Part shown: positions 52,727 through 62,166 of the stretch, in pieces | Numbering within the stretch: position 1 is the stretch's first letter | Layout of the letters: the number at the start of each line of letters is the position of its first letter | NCBI RefSeq assembly: GCF_016598535.1 | Contig: NZ_CP066779.1 | Location: forward strand, 3,656,053-3,720,052 | DNA: 64,000 nt | DNA from: Rhodococcus sp. P-2 | GTDB lineage: Bacteria > Actinomycetota > Actinomycetes > Mycobacteriales > Mycobacteriaceae | Direction of reading: 5' to 3' | Translations under genes and position numbers: made by a program | The notes under the pieces: generated by a model | Databases searched by the model: none | Told to the model about the DNA's origin: nothing | What the model saw: only the letters and a program-made list of their open reading frames with translations

Positions 52727-52875
52727 TGCTTCGCCTCCTGCTCGTTCCCCCGCAGTCTGCTGATTACCCGCCGCCTAAAGGCCCAAACAGCTCCGATGTG
52801 GTGCCTGCGGCGCAGATAGTGCACGATTTCTGCACCAGCTCCACTCGCGGACCGACACTGAAGGAAACAGCACAG

Positions 52876-53361
52876 ATGGCCAAGATCAAAACGTCTGAGG
52901 CGGCCCAGCCGAAGGCGTCGAAGGCAGCCCAGCCGAAGGCTCCGAAGACAGCCCAGCCGAAGGTAACCGAGAAGGCTCCTGCCGTTCTCTGGAAGGACCT
53001 GCCGGACGCGCACGACTACCCGGCGGCCCGCGACTACCTGCAGTTGGGCGCGACACCGGTCCAGGTCCAAGCTCTCGTCTACGCGCTCAAGACGGCGACG
53101 CTGGTCTCGAAGAAAGCCAAGGACATTCTGCGTGCTGCCGGGCTACCCCTGCTCCCGGTCGACAACCCGCACGTTGCTGCCGATCTGAAGAAGATCCGCA
53201 AGGGGATCGCACTATCACCGATCCTGCTGGTGCAGGGAGACTTCCGCGCCGGAGTACCGGCCCAGATCGCCGACGGCTACCACCGGGTCTGTGCGAGCTA
53301 CCACGTGGACGAGAACACCGGCATCCCGGCAAAGATCGCTCCCTCGACAGTGACGTCGTAG
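52876..53361 (+). CDS. ParB-like protein with Lys/Ala/Pro repeats, paired with a CPA2 antiporter
   Basis: A 161-residue protein. The N-terminus (10-30) has three copies of AAQPKA-like sequence with lysines, a flexible basic tail. The folded part contains LGATPVQVQALVYALKT and ends SPILLVQGDFRAGVPAQIAD, then DGYHRVCASYH (Asp133-Gly-Tyr-His-Arg137), like the D-G-x-H-R motif of ParB-like proteins. The ATG at 52876 starts the match. It lies 7 bp before a CPA2 antiporter gene. Function unknown; a nucleotide- or DNA-dependent partner of the antiporter is possible. Confidence 0.65.
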   Translation: MAKIKTSEAAQPKASKAAQPKAPKTAQPKVTEKAPAVLWKDLPDAHDYPAARDYLQLGATPVQVQALVYALKTATLVSKKAKDILRAAGLPLLPVDNPHVAADLKKIRKGIALSPILLVQGDFRAGVPAQIADGYHRVCASYHVDENTGIPAKIAPSTVTS

Positions 53362-53368
53362 GTCGTCG

Positions 53369-54508
53369 ATGACCTTCGGCATACTTGCCCTCGTCGCACT
53401 GGCCGGAATCCTCGGTCCGCTGCTCGGCGCTCGTGTCAGCTGGCATGTCCCTGTGGTGGTCGGCGAGCTTGCCGCGGGCGTCGTCTTCGGTGTCACCGGT
53501 TTCGGGCTACTCGACTCGTCCGACCAGACTTTCAGGTTCCTGGCCGATATCGGGTTCGCGCTCACGATGATGGTGGCCGGCTCGCACGTCCCGGTCCGCG
53601 ATCCGGCAGTTCGTGCGGCAATAGGTAAGGGTGCCTCTCGCTCGGTTGTGGTCGGACTCCTGTCGGTTGTTGCCGGCTACGGTGCGGCGACTGCATTCGG
53701 TACCGGTCACGCCGCGCTGTACGCGGTCCTGATCGCGTCGTCATCCGCGGCGTTGATTCTCCCTATCGTCGATTCGCTGGCGCTCGGTGGAACCTCGGTC
53801 CTGCAGATGACTGCCCAGGTCGCGATCGCAGACACCGTCTGCATTGTCGCGCTGCCGTTGGTGATCGATCCGGACAATGCCCCTCGTGCCGGTATCGGCG
53901 CACTGGCGGTGGCGGTGTCTGCAGTTGCCCTGTTCTTCGTGCTGCGGGCCTTCCACCGTTCCGGACATTGGCGAAAGCTCCACAAATTCTCCGAGAAACG
54001 AAAGTTCGCACTCGAACTCCGGATCAATCTGGTGATCCTGTTCTCGCTGGCGGCGCTGGCCTCGAGCACTCACGTGTCGATCATGCTCGCCGGCTTCGCC
54101 TTCGGACTTGTCCTGGCCGCGATCGGTGAACCCCGTCGCCTCGCCAAACAACTCTTCGCGATCACCGACGGCTTCTTCGCGCCCCTCTTCTTCGTCTGGC
54201 TGGGAGCGGCGATCAATCTGCGCGACCTCGTGACCCATCCGTCCGCCATCTGGCTCGGATTGGTCTTGGGCGGAGCAACTCTCGTGGTTCACGCCGCGAT
54301 ACGCTTCCTCGGTCTCCCGCTACCCCTCGGCGTGCTGTCCGCCGCGCAACTGGGTGTACCGGTTGCCGCAGTGACGGTGGGCACTCAATTGGGGGTGATG
54401 GGCGATGGTGAGCTCGCAGCCATCCTCCTCGCCGCCATGATCACGATCGGAGCGGCAACACTGGCCGGTGCTGCCGCGTCGAAAGCCGGTCTCACGAAGC
54501 CTGTTTGA
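53369..54508 (+). CDS. CPA2-family cation:proton antiporter
   Basis: A 379-residue membrane protein with about 12 hydrophobic segments. FGVTGFGLLDSSDQTFRFLADIGFALTMMVAG is the CPA2/Kef-type N-terminal pattern, and ASSSAALILPIVDSL replaces the usual Asp-rich helix region. No RCK/TrkA domain follows, unlike KefB/C, so gating must come from elsewhere; the ParB-like protein encoded 7 bp upstream is a candidate. It overlaps the convergent DUF2127 gene by 17 bp. Confidence 0.82.
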   Translation: MTFGILALVALAGILGPLLGARVSWHVPVVVGELAAGVVFGVTGFGLLDSSDQTFRFLADIGFALTMMVAGSHVPVRDPAVRAAIGKGASRSVVVGLLSVVAGYGAATAFGTGHAALYAVLIASSSAALILPIVDSLALGGTSVLQMTAQVAIADTVCIVALPLVIDPDNAPRAGIGALAVAVSAVALFFVLRAFHRSGHWRKLHKFSEKRKFALELRINLVILFSLAALASSTHVSIMLAGFAFGLVLAAIGEPRRLAKQLFAITDGFFAPLFFVWLGAAINLRDLVTHPSAIWLGLVLGGATLVVHAAIRFLGLPLPLGVLSAAQLGVPVAAVTVGTQLGVMGDGELAAILLAAMITIGAATLAGAAASKAGLTKPV

Positions 54509-55253
54509 CCGCCGCCCGCTCCACCGTCAGCAAGCTCTCCTCCGAATGTTCGGCGTGATACGCCGCGCCGCCGCCGCGGACACCGAATAGCCGCTTGCTC
54601 CAGATCAGCCACACGACGGCAGCGATGTTCACCAGCAGCAGCCCGGCCCTCAACCACGTGATCTTCTCGGTCAATTCGTAGATTTCGAGGGGCAGGAACA
54701 AGCTGGTCGCCACCACCGCGAAGTACTCGCCCCAGCGTTTGACCATCCACAGCCCGACGGCCTCGATCACTTGAAGGCCGGCGTAAACCAACAGACCGAC
54801 CGCGATCCAGGTGAGCGTCGTCGCGGACAAGGAGAAGGCCTGCTCGATGTGATGGACCAGTTTCGAGTCGTCGATGTTCCACCCCAGCTGACGGGCCAAT
54901 GGTCTGATCAACGGCAATTCGTTCTCGAAGGCGTCCTCGACGCGCCCCTTCGACGATCTGAGTTTGAACACGCCGATCGCCAGAAGAACCAACCCCAGAG
55001 CGCGGAACATTCTCTCCGTGGCAAGAAGTCGCATGACCAATCGGTCGCGAAGCAGCCGTCCCCGCGGAACCTCGGGGGCGGCGTCCGCCGGCCCGGACGC
55101 TTGCGGCGCTCCCGGGACGAAGTTGCCGCAACGTAGGCACCGCCATGCCTGGCCCACCGCAGTGTCCACCTGTAGTCGATCCCGCAGCTCAGGTTCGTCC
55201 GGAGCGTAGGTCTCGTGACCATGCCAACTGCACGAGCGCAATGCGAAGTCCAC
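54492..55253 (-). CDS. DUF2127 membrane protein with an N-terminal Cys/His segment
   Basis: A 253-residue protein. The C-terminal part has about four hydrophobic segments (LGLVLLAIGVFKLRS, then WIAVGLLVYAGLQVIEAVGLW and others), matching DUF2127. The N-terminal 50 residues have CSWHGHETY and WRCLRCGNFVPG, a possible zinc-ribbon-like site (C-x2-H, C-x2-C) not usual in short DUF2127 proteins. Function unknown. Convergent with the antiporter. Confidence 0.75.
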   Translation of the reverse strand: MDFALRSCSWHGHETYAPDEPELRDRLQVDTAVGQAWRCLRCGNFVPGAPQASGPADAAPEVPRGRLLRDRLVMRLLATERMFRALGLVLLAIGVFKLRSSKGRVEDAFENELPLIRPLARQLGWNIDDSKLVHHIEQAFSLSATTLTWIAVGLLVYAGLQVIEAVGLWMVKRWGEYFAVVATSLFLPLEIYELTEKITWLRAGLLLVNIAAVVWLIWSKRLFGVRGGGAAYHAEHSEESLLTVERAAVKQAS

Positions 55254-55328
55254 GGGTGAACTCTATGCCGCAAATGCCCGGTAGCGTGGATACCCGCTGA
55301 CCGTGCACTTCGAACGACGAGGATTCCG

Positions 55329-56135
55329 ATGACAACTACCAAGATCGAAACCCGGCATGGCGTCATGGCAGTCGACGACAGTGCCACCGACGGTTTCCCG
55401 GTTGTCTTCATCCACGGAAACTCGGCCAGCCGCTCCATCTTCCGTCATCAGGTCGACGCCGACTGGGCCGGCGACTACCGCATGATCACTCTGGACCTAC
55501 TCGGTCACGGCGACTCCGAGGACGCGAGAGATCCCGAAGCCGCGTACACGCAGAACGGGTACGCCGACGCCATCGTCGATGTTCTGACCGAACTCGGCGT
55601 CGAGCGAGCGGTTGTCGTCGGATGGTCTCTCGGTGGACACATCGCACTCGAGTTGATCGCGAAGTTCCCCGGGCTCACCGGAATCGTCGTCACCGGTACA
55701 CCGCCGGCAAATCCCGAGACGCTCGGCGACGCATTCAATGCCGGCGACGGTTTGTCCATCGGCGGTACCGAGGTCATCACCGCGCAGGAAGCCGAACTCT
55801 ACGCACGGATGACCGCCGTTCCCTTCGAGCAGTCTGCCCTCGACGCCGCGATACGCACGGACGGGCGCGCTCGCAAGATCATGTTCGACGCATTCGGCGC
55901 GGGCCGCGAATCCGATCAGAAGGCTTTGGTTGCAACGGCGTCGGTGCCGCTCGCGGTGATCGACGGCGCCGAGGACCCGTTCGTGAACACGTCGTATGTC
56001 GCGTCGTTGACCTTCGCGAACCTGTGGGAGGGCACGTATCACCTCATCCCCGGAGTCGGACATGCAGCGTTCTGGCAAGCCCCTGAGGTGTACAACCCAC
56101 TGTTGCGACGATTCCTCGGCAATTTCGCGAAGTAA
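55329..56135 (+). CDS. Alpha/beta hydrolase
   Basis: A 268-residue hydrolase: FIHGNSASRSIF near the N-terminus, nucleophile VVGWSLGGH, acid in VIDGAEDPFV, and His in VGHAAFW. No signal peptide. It resembles C-C bond hydrolases or small esterases of actinobacteria. It stands between DUF2127 and gabT with about 75-105 bp on either side and has no clear partner. Confidence 0.86.
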   Translation: MTTTKIETRHGVMAVDDSATDGFPVVFIHGNSASRSIFRHQVDADWAGDYRMITLDLLGHGDSEDARDPEAAYTQNGYADAIVDVLTELGVERAVVVGWSLGGHIALELIAKFPGLTGIVVTGTPPANPETLGDAFNAGDGLSIGGTEVITAQEAELYARMTAVPFEQSALDAAIRTDGRARKIMFDAFGAGRESDQKALVATASVPLAVIDGAEDPFVNTSYVASLTFANLWEGTYHLIPGVGHAAFWQAPEVYNPLLRRFLGNFAK

Positions 56136-56241
56136 CCCGCTGGACGCGACGTCCAATGAGGTAGAAGTCTATCGACGGTTCGGCCATGTCCGGGTTGTTT
56201 GTCGCCGTCCTACAGTTCGGAAAACGACTGGAGGCACTGCG

Positions 56242-57615
56242 ATGACCATTCTCGAGCACGGCACGGAAACGTGCATCGGTGGACCGACCCTTCCCCAGGT
56301 ACGACGCCTCGTCACCGAAGTGCCTGGCCCCAACTCGCGCGCTTTGGCCGAGCGCCGGAGCGCCGCACTGCCGGCCGGACTGACCAGCGGATCCAGCATC
56401 TACGTTGCGGCAGCGGGCGGAGGAGTAGTCGTCGACGTCGACGGCAACTCGTTCATCGACTTCGGCAGCGGCATCGCCGTGACCACCGTCGGAAACAGCG
56501 CGCCGCGCGTGGTCGAACGGACCACCCGTCAACTCGGTCAGTTCACCCACACGTGTTTCCTCGCAAACCCCTACGAGGGATACGTCGAGGTCTGCGAAGC
56601 GCTCAACCGCCTGACCCCGGGCGACCACGACAAACGAACAGCGCTGTTCAACACCGGAAGCGAGGCGCTCGAGAACGCCGTGAAATACGCACGTGCCGCC
56701 ACCGGTCGCCCGGCAGTTGTCGTCTTCGACCACGCATTCCACGGTCGCACGTTGATGACCATGACGATGACCGCCAAGAACCAGCCGTACAAGGCCACAT
56801 TCGGCCCGTTCGCTCCCGAGGTCTATCGGGTTCCGATGGCCTACTCCTACCGTTGGCCGAGCGGCCCCGATAACGCGGCCGACGAGGCATTCGCACAGTT
56901 CCGTCTTGCGATCGACACTCAGATCGGTGCCGAATCGGTAGCCGCCGTGGTCGTGGAACCGATTCAGGGCGAGGGAGGTTTCATCGTTCCGGCTCCGGGA
57001 TTCTTGAAGCGCGTCGCCGAATTTTGCCGTGAGCGCGGCATTCTCGTCGTCGCGGACGAGGTCCAGACCGGTATCGCTCGAACCGGCGCCTGGTTCGCCA
57101 GCGAGAGTGAGAACTTCGTCCCCGACATCATCACAACTGCAAAAGGTCTCGCCGGTGGAATGCCACTCGCCGCCGTGACCGGCCGTGCCGACGTCATGGA
57201 CACCGCGCATCCCGGTGGTATCGGCGGTACGTACAGCGGCAATCCCGTTGCCTGCGAGGCCGCCTTGGCAGTTTTCGAGACGATCGAGGCGGAAGGCCTC
57301 CTCGATCGCGCCAAGGACATCGGTGAGATCCTGACCGCAGGACTGTCCGAAATCGCTTCGAACACAACCATCATCGGCGATATCCGTGGACGCGGCGCCA
57401 TGATTGCGATCGAACTCGTCCACCACGATGACAAGGCTCCGAATCGCGAGGCCGTCGCCCAGATCGTCAGCTACGCCCACGCGCACGGTCTCCTTCTCCT
57501 CACCGCCGGCACCTACGGAAACGTCGTCCGATTCCTCCCGCCGCTGAGCATCTCCGACGAATTGCTGGCCGAAGGCCTCGATATCCTTCGCGACGCTGTG
57601 GACGCAGTCCGATGA
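56242..57615 (+). CDS. gabT: 4-Aminobutyrate aminotransferase
   Basis: A 457-residue class-III aminotransferase: NTGSEALENAVKYARAATGR, AFHGRTLMTMTMTA, VVEPIQGEGGF, the PLP-Asp in VVADEVQTGIARTG, and the PLP-Lys in TTAKGLAGGMPLA. It converts GABA and 2-oxoglutarate to succinate semialdehyde and glutamate. GGAGG precedes the ATG at 56242; the upstream frame is intergenic. Its stop overlaps the next ATG by 4 bp, so it is coupled to the dehydrogenase. Confidence 0.93.
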   Translation: MTILEHGTETCIGGPTLPQVRRLVTEVPGPNSRALAERRSAALPAGLTSGSSIYVAAAGGGVVVDVDGNSFIDFGSGIAVTTVGNSAPRVVERTTRQLGQFTHTCFLANPYEGYVEVCEALNRLTPGDHDKRTALFNTGSEALENAVKYARAATGRPAVVVFDHAFHGRTLMTMTMTAKNQPYKATFGPFAPEVYRVPMAYSYRWPSGPDNAADEAFAQFRLAIDTQIGAESVAAVVVEPIQGEGGFIVPAPGFLKRVAEFCRERGILVVADEVQTGIARTGAWFASESENFVPDIITTAKGLAGGMPLAAVTGRADVMDTAHPGGIGGTYSGNPVACEAALAVFETIEAEGLLDRAKDIGEILTAGLSEIASNTTIIGDIRGRGAMIAIELVHHDDKAPNREAVAQIVSYAHAHGLLLLTAGTYGNVVRFLPPLSISDELLAEGLDILRDAVDAVR

Positions 57616-59048
57616 GCGTCGCAGTGCGCAGCTTGATCGGCGGAGCTTGGGTCACGGGATGCGAAGGCACACTGACAGACACCAACCCGGCGCGTCCCGA
57701 CGAAGTTGTCGCCACCGGAGGCCGTGCCGGTGCCTCCGAAATGGCGACCGGCGTTCGCGTCGCCCGCATTGCCACGAGCGGCTGGGCGCGCCTGCCGATG
57801 TCCGCACGCGGCGCATTCCTCACTCGCGCAGCGGAAATAATCGAATCCAACGCCGAGGGCTGGGGTGAAGAACTTACCCGTGAAGAAGGGAAAACGCTGG
57901 CCGAGGGTATCGGAGAAGTACGCCGGGCTGCGCAGATTCTGCGTTACTACGGCAATGCCGCCGACCGCGAGTCCGGAACGGTGTATTCCTCCCCTCGCAG
58001 CGGCGAGCAGATTCTCGTCACTCGCAAGCCTCTCGGAGTGGTAGGCGTCGTCACGCCGTTCAACTTCCCGATCGCGATCCCGGCATGGAAGATTGCGCCT
58101 GCCTTGGTATACGGAAACACCGTCGTCTGGAAACCGGCTGCCGCGGTGCCTCTTCTGGCCTTCCGTCTCGCACAGGCATTGACGGAAGCAGGCCTACCCG
58201 ACGGCGTCCTGAACATGATCCTCGCCGACAGCGCGGCCGGTGAAGCACTGGTGGATCACCCGGACCTCGACGCCGTCACCTTCACCGGTTCCACCGGCGT
58301 CGGCCGAAAGATCGCGGGATCTGCTGCGGCGCGCGGAGTTCCGGTCCAGGCGGAGATGGGCGGAAAGAACGCAGCAATCGTCCTTGCCGACGCAGATCTC
58401 GAGCTTGCAGTCGAGCAGGTCATGCTGGGCGCATTCCGGTCGACCGGCCAGAAATGCACGGCCACTTCCCGTCTGGTGCTCCACGAATCCATCGCCGAGG
58501 AGTTTCTGGCGAGGCTGACAGTCGAGGTCAAGGAACTGAGAGTCGGAGATCCACTCGATCCCGGCGTCACCACAGGTCCCGTGGTCAGCGCATCCGCACA
58601 GAAGTCGATCGTCAACGGGATCGATCGAGCCGTCGGCGGCGGCGCCAGAGTTGTAGCGACCGCCGAAGCGCCGGAGTCAGGCCACTACGTCCAGCCGACG
58701 GTGCTGGAACTACCGGCGAGCACCGAACTGTGGTTCGAGGAGCTTTTCGGCCCGGTGCTGGCGGTGCAGCGGGCAGCAACAACTGCAGACGCCTTCCGCT
58801 TGGCAAACGAGGGCGAATTCGGTTTGTCCGCAGCGTTGTTCACTCAGGACCTGACCAACGCCCTTGCCGGTATCGACGACCTGGACGTGGGGATCCTGCA
58901 CGTCAATTCGGAATCGGCAGGCGCTGATCCTCACGTACCTTTCGGCGGCGCGAAGAAGAGTGGATACGGGCCCAAGGAACAAGGCGACGCAGCACGAGAG
59001 TTCTTCACTCACACCACCACCGTCTATCTCAGGGGCGGCCGAGCGTGA
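57612..59048 (+). CDS. gabD: Succinate-semialdehyde dehydrogenase
   Basis: A 478-residue aldehyde dehydrogenase: TPFNFPIAIPAW, the general-base Glu in AEMGGKNAAIV and the catalytic Cys in TGQKCTATSRL. The C-terminus HVPFGGAKKSGYGPKEQG is of the ketoglutarate-semialdehyde/aromatic-aldehyde kind, but its place directly after gabT points to succinate semialdehyde. It overlaps gabT by 4 bp and the convergent PucR gene by 25 bp. Confidence 0.87.
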   Translation: MSVAVRSLIGGAWVTGCEGTLTDTNPARPDEVVATGGRAGASEMATGVRVARIATSGWARLPMSARGAFLTRAAEIIESNAEGWGEELTREEGKTLAEGIGEVRRAAQILRYYGNAADRESGTVYSSPRSGEQILVTRKPLGVVGVVTPFNFPIAIPAWKIAPALVYGNTVVWKPAAAVPLLAFRLAQALTEAGLPDGVLNMILADSAAGEALVDHPDLDAVTFTGSTGVGRKIAGSAAARGVPVQAEMGGKNAAIVLADADLELAVEQVMLGAFRSTGQKCTATSRLVLHESIAEEFLARLTVEVKELRVGDPLDPGVTTGPVVSASAQKSIVNGIDRAVGGGARVVATAEAPESGHYVQPTVLELPASTELWFEELFGPVLAVQRAATTADAFRLANEGEFGLSAALFTQDLTNALAGIDDLDVGILHVNSESAGADPHVPFGGAKKSGYGPKEQGDAAREFFTHTTTVYLRGGRA

Positions 59049-60562
59049 TCTGAATTCGATTCCGCCTGCAGCAGTTCACGAGCTTTGAGCGCGATCCACA
59101 ACTCGGATCGAGTGTGGGCGGAATCGAGATCTCGGCCGATCAACTCGGCAGCCTTGTCCATGCGATTGCGCAGCGTGTGCCGGTGAACACCCAACTGCGC
59201 TGCAGCGGACTCCCATTGACCATTGTGGTGCAGGAACGCTTCGATCGAGTCCACCAGATGGGAACCGTTCTCGGCGTCGTAGTCTTCCAACACACCGAGA
59301 CCGCCGGCCGCGATCGACTGCAGAACATCGTTCGACTGCACGCTCAACAGGAGGCTGAAAGTCCCGAGTTCCGAGAACGAAACGAGCCTGTGACCGTCGA
59401 CCTGTCCCACTTTGGCAGCAGAGACGGCCTCGCGCAGACTGGCCGCCACACCGCTCATCGGCCGGACGCTTCCGATTCCGCCGTTGATGCTCCGGCGTGA
59501 ATTCTCCCGAACTCTCGCATACACACTGCGCGTGACCTTCTCCGCAACTTCACTTTTCACGACGAACCACACGCCGGTGCCGTCATTCAGCGGAGCCAAG
59601 AGGTACGGCACCGCCTCTTCTTCGAGGGCCGCTGACGTGATGTCGGTTGCCGCCAGTAATGGTCCGACATCGGTCAAGGCAGTTGCAACCACCGGTGATT
59701 CGGATTCGAATCCGAAGTACCGCAACAGACTTTCGTCGACGTCGCCGCCGGCCTGGCGCACCATCGTCGCGACCGCCAACCTCAGCCGCCGTTCGGCATC
59801 GACAACCCGTGACGGCTTGGCAAGCTCGATGGTCAACAGCGATACCGTGTGCCCGACCAACAGTCGTTCGGACTGATCCAAGGCGGCGTCGGACGCCACG
59901 GCGAGAGTGCCACTCACGGCAAGCCGGTGAATGGCCAGGTGGCCGTCGTCGTCCACCACGACCCGGCTGCGCTCCTTGCCTGATCGCTCCCTGATGCGTT
60001 CGGGCAGAGACGAACTCGCACCTTCCGTCAGAGCCAGCACCGCTCCGTCCCGATCGAGAACACACACTGCTGCATGTACGGCACGCCCTAGAGCAGTGAT
60101 CAAGGCCGGCACCCCGTCGAGCAAGGCACGCGCCAACTTCTCCTGCGCGTCGACCACCGCCTGCACCGTTCGTATCTGGTCGGCGGTCAGCTCGTCGATC
60201 ACGGCCCGCGAGATGGCGATGAACGGCGTCTCCTTGGCGACGGAAAGCACGGCAAAGCCCAGTTCGTCGCCGGCCCTGATGATCGCGTCCGGAACCTTCT
60301 CGTGCACGGTGCCGGTGTCGAATGCCAGTGCCACCGCACCGGTCCGCGCAATGCGCTCGACGTACTCGAACTGCTTTGTCGCCGAACGCGAAAGGTGCAG
60401 CCCCGTCGTCATGACAAGCTCGCCACCGGCGAGCCACCGACTCGGATCCTGTAATTCGATTGCGTGCGCCCAGCTGATCGGCAGGTCCACGTTGTCGTGA
60501 CCTGCAACGATCGCGAGGCCGAGCGAGGTGGTGGCCGCCAGCCGCCGAACAGTCATCGGCAT
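59024..60562 (-). CDS. PucR-family regulator of GABA use (GabR-like)
   Basis: A 512-residue regulator. An N-terminal PucR domain (AIELQDPSRWLAGGELVMTTG) is followed by a long middle region with a degenerate GGDEF-like part. The C-terminal helix-turn-helix has FLHHNGQWESAAAQLGVHRHTLRNRMDKA. The ATG at 60562 with GGAGG upstream is chosen; the frame to 61009 is not homologous. It is divergent from gabP and convergent with gabD. In Corynebacterium glutamicum a PucR-type regulator activates gabTDP, the same layout. Confidence 0.88.
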   Translation of the reverse strand: MPMTVRRLAATTSLGLAIVAGHDNVDLPISWAHAIELQDPSRWLAGGELVMTTGLHLSRSATKQFEYVERIARTGAVALAFDTGTVHEKVPDAIIRAGDELGFAVLSVAKETPFIAISRAVIDELTADQIRTVQAVVDAQEKLARALLDGVPALITALGRAVHAAVCVLDRDGAVLALTEGASSSLPERIRERSGKERSRVVVDDDGHLAIHRLAVSGTLAVASDAALDQSERLLVGHTVSLLTIELAKPSRVVDAERRLRLAVATMVRQAGGDVDESLLRYFGFESESPVVATALTDVGPLLAATDITSAALEEEAVPYLLAPLNDGTGVWFVVKSEVAEKVTRSVYARVRENSRRSINGGIGSVRPMSGVAASLREAVSAAKVGQVDGHRLVSFSELGTFSLLLSVQSNDVLQSIAAGGLGVLEDYDAENGSHLVDSIEAFLHHNGQWESAAAQLGVHRHTLRNRMDKAAELIGRDLDSAHTRSELWIALKARELLQAESNSDHARPPLR

Positions 60563-60704
60563 AACCGGAACCTCCGAAGGCAGTGGACAGAACTGACAGT
60601 TTCCGGTTGCGTTTTGTACATCAGGTCCATGTTCTGGATCACACGATGAGCTTAGCGTCTCTCCGAAAGAACTGATCGCGTCATGCAATAGGAGCTGAGC
60701 CCAG

Positions 60705-62144
60705 ATGCCCGACAGCAGCACCGAAACAGCCGAAGCCGCCAGCGTCCACTCGACGCTCAAGACCGGCCTGAAGAAGCGCCACTTGACCATGCTTTCCATG
60801 GGCGGTGTCATCGGCGCCGGTTTCTTCGTCGGTCTGAGCGGAATCATCAACCAGGCCGGCCCCGGCGCCGTCATCACGTGTGCGATCTGCGGCATCATCG
60901 TGTTCCTGGTGATGCGCATGCTCGGTGAAATGGCGGTGGCCAAGCCGTGTACGGGATCGTTCACCGAGTACGCGCGAATGGCGTTGGGCGACTGGGCGGG
61001 CTTCACCACTGGCTGGCTCTACTGGTACTTCTGGGTGATCGTCGTCGGCATCGAATCCGTCGTCGGAGCTACCCTGCTCTCCCGGTGGATCCATGGCGTC
61101 CCGCTCTGGCTCATGTCAGCGGTACTCCTGTTGGTGATGACCGGAGTCAACCTTCTCTCCGTCAGCAACTTCGGCGAGGCCGAATACTGGTTTGCGGGTA
61201 TCAAGGTCGCCGTCATCATCGGCTTCATCGTGCTCGGCAGTCTGTTCGTGTTCGGCATCTGGCCTGGCAGTGAAGTCGATTTCAGCAACCTGACCGGCCA
61301 CGGAGGATTTCTGCCGAACGGCTTCACCCCCGTACTGGTGGGCGTCGTCGCCGTGATCTTCTCCATGACCGGAGCCGAGCTAGTCACGATCGCCGCAGCG
61401 GAATCCGCCGAACCGGCCGGAGCGATCAGACGAGCCACGAACACCGTCGTCTTCCGTATTCTCGCCTTCTTCGTTGTCGCCACCTTCCTCCTCGTGACGA
61501 TGCTGCCGTGGGATTCGTTCGTCGTCGGCGATTCTCCGTTCATCTCCGCCCTCGACCTGCTCGGAATTCCCGGCGCTGCTGACATTCTGAACCTCGTAGT
61601 TCTGGTCGCAGTGCTGTCCTGCCTCAACTCCGGCCTGTACACGGCGTCGCGGATGCTCTTCGCGCTCTCGGTCTACAACGACGCGCCGGCCTGGATGACG
61701 CGGACCAACAGCCGCGGCGTGCCGGTGAAGGGTGTACTCGCGTGCACCGTGGCCGGCTACTTCTGTATCGCGGCCGGCTACATCTGGCCGGACACGATCT
61801 TCTTGTTCCTCGTGAATTCTTCCGGCGCAATCTGTTTGTTCGTTTACATCCTGATCTGTGTATCCGAACTACGCCTCCGTCGCCGATGGGAACGCGAAAG
61901 CCCCGAGATTCTGAAATTCCGTGTCTGGCTGTATCCCGGCCTACCGATAGTGGTCACCGGCCTGATTCTCGTGATCCTGGTGGGAATGGGTCTCAACGAA
62001 CCCACGCGCGCGGAATTCGTCCAAAGCCTGGTCGCCCTCGGCGTCATCCTCGTCGCTTACGGCGTGAGAAAGTCTCGTACGCGAAAAACCGGATCGTTCG
62101 CCACTGCCTCGGAGAACGCGCACAGCGCTGCGGACACCGTCTGA
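60705..62144 (+). CDS. gabP: GABA/amino-acid permease
   Basis: A 479-residue amino-acid transporter (APC superfamily, AAT family): LKKRHLTMLSMGGVIGAGFFVG at the start, then about 12 hydrophobic helices, with MTGAELVTIAAAESAEP in the middle. Long and typical of GabP/AnsP. AGGAG precedes the ATG. It is divergent from the PucR gene over 142 bp and completes a gabT-gabD-gabP set. GABA is the expected substrate by context. Confidence 0.88.
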   Translation: MPDSSTETAEAASVHSTLKTGLKKRHLTMLSMGGVIGAGFFVGLSGIINQAGPGAVITCAICGIIVFLVMRMLGEMAVAKPCTGSFTEYARMALGDWAGFTTGWLYWYFWVIVVGIESVVGATLLSRWIHGVPLWLMSAVLLLVMTGVNLLSVSNFGEAEYWFAGIKVAVIIGFIVLGSLFVFGIWPGSEVDFSNLTGHGGFLPNGFTPVLVGVVAVIFSMTGAELVTIAAAESAEPAGAIRRATNTVVFRILAFFVVATFLLVTMLPWDSFVVGDSPFISALDLLGIPGAADILNLVVLVAVLSCLNSGLYTASRMLFALSVYNDAPAWMTRTNSRGVPVKGVLACTVAGYFCIAAGYIWPDTIFLFLVNSSGAICLFVYILICVSELRLRRRWERESPEILKFRVWLYPGLPIVVTGLILVILVGMGLNEPTRAEFVQSLVALGVILVAYGVRKSRTRKTGSFATASENAHSAADTV

Positions 62145-62166
62145 AACAAGCATCGAGTGAACTCTC

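Noticed and set aside
56044-57486. 480-residue minus-strand open frame opposite gabT
   Set aside because: It mirrors gabT codon structure, has no domain pattern and no start signal; it is a shadow typical of high-GC DNA.
60563-61009. N-terminal extension of the PucR regulator near gabP
   Set aside because: It lies opposite gabP, lacks homology, and a good GGAGG precedes the ATG at 60562.
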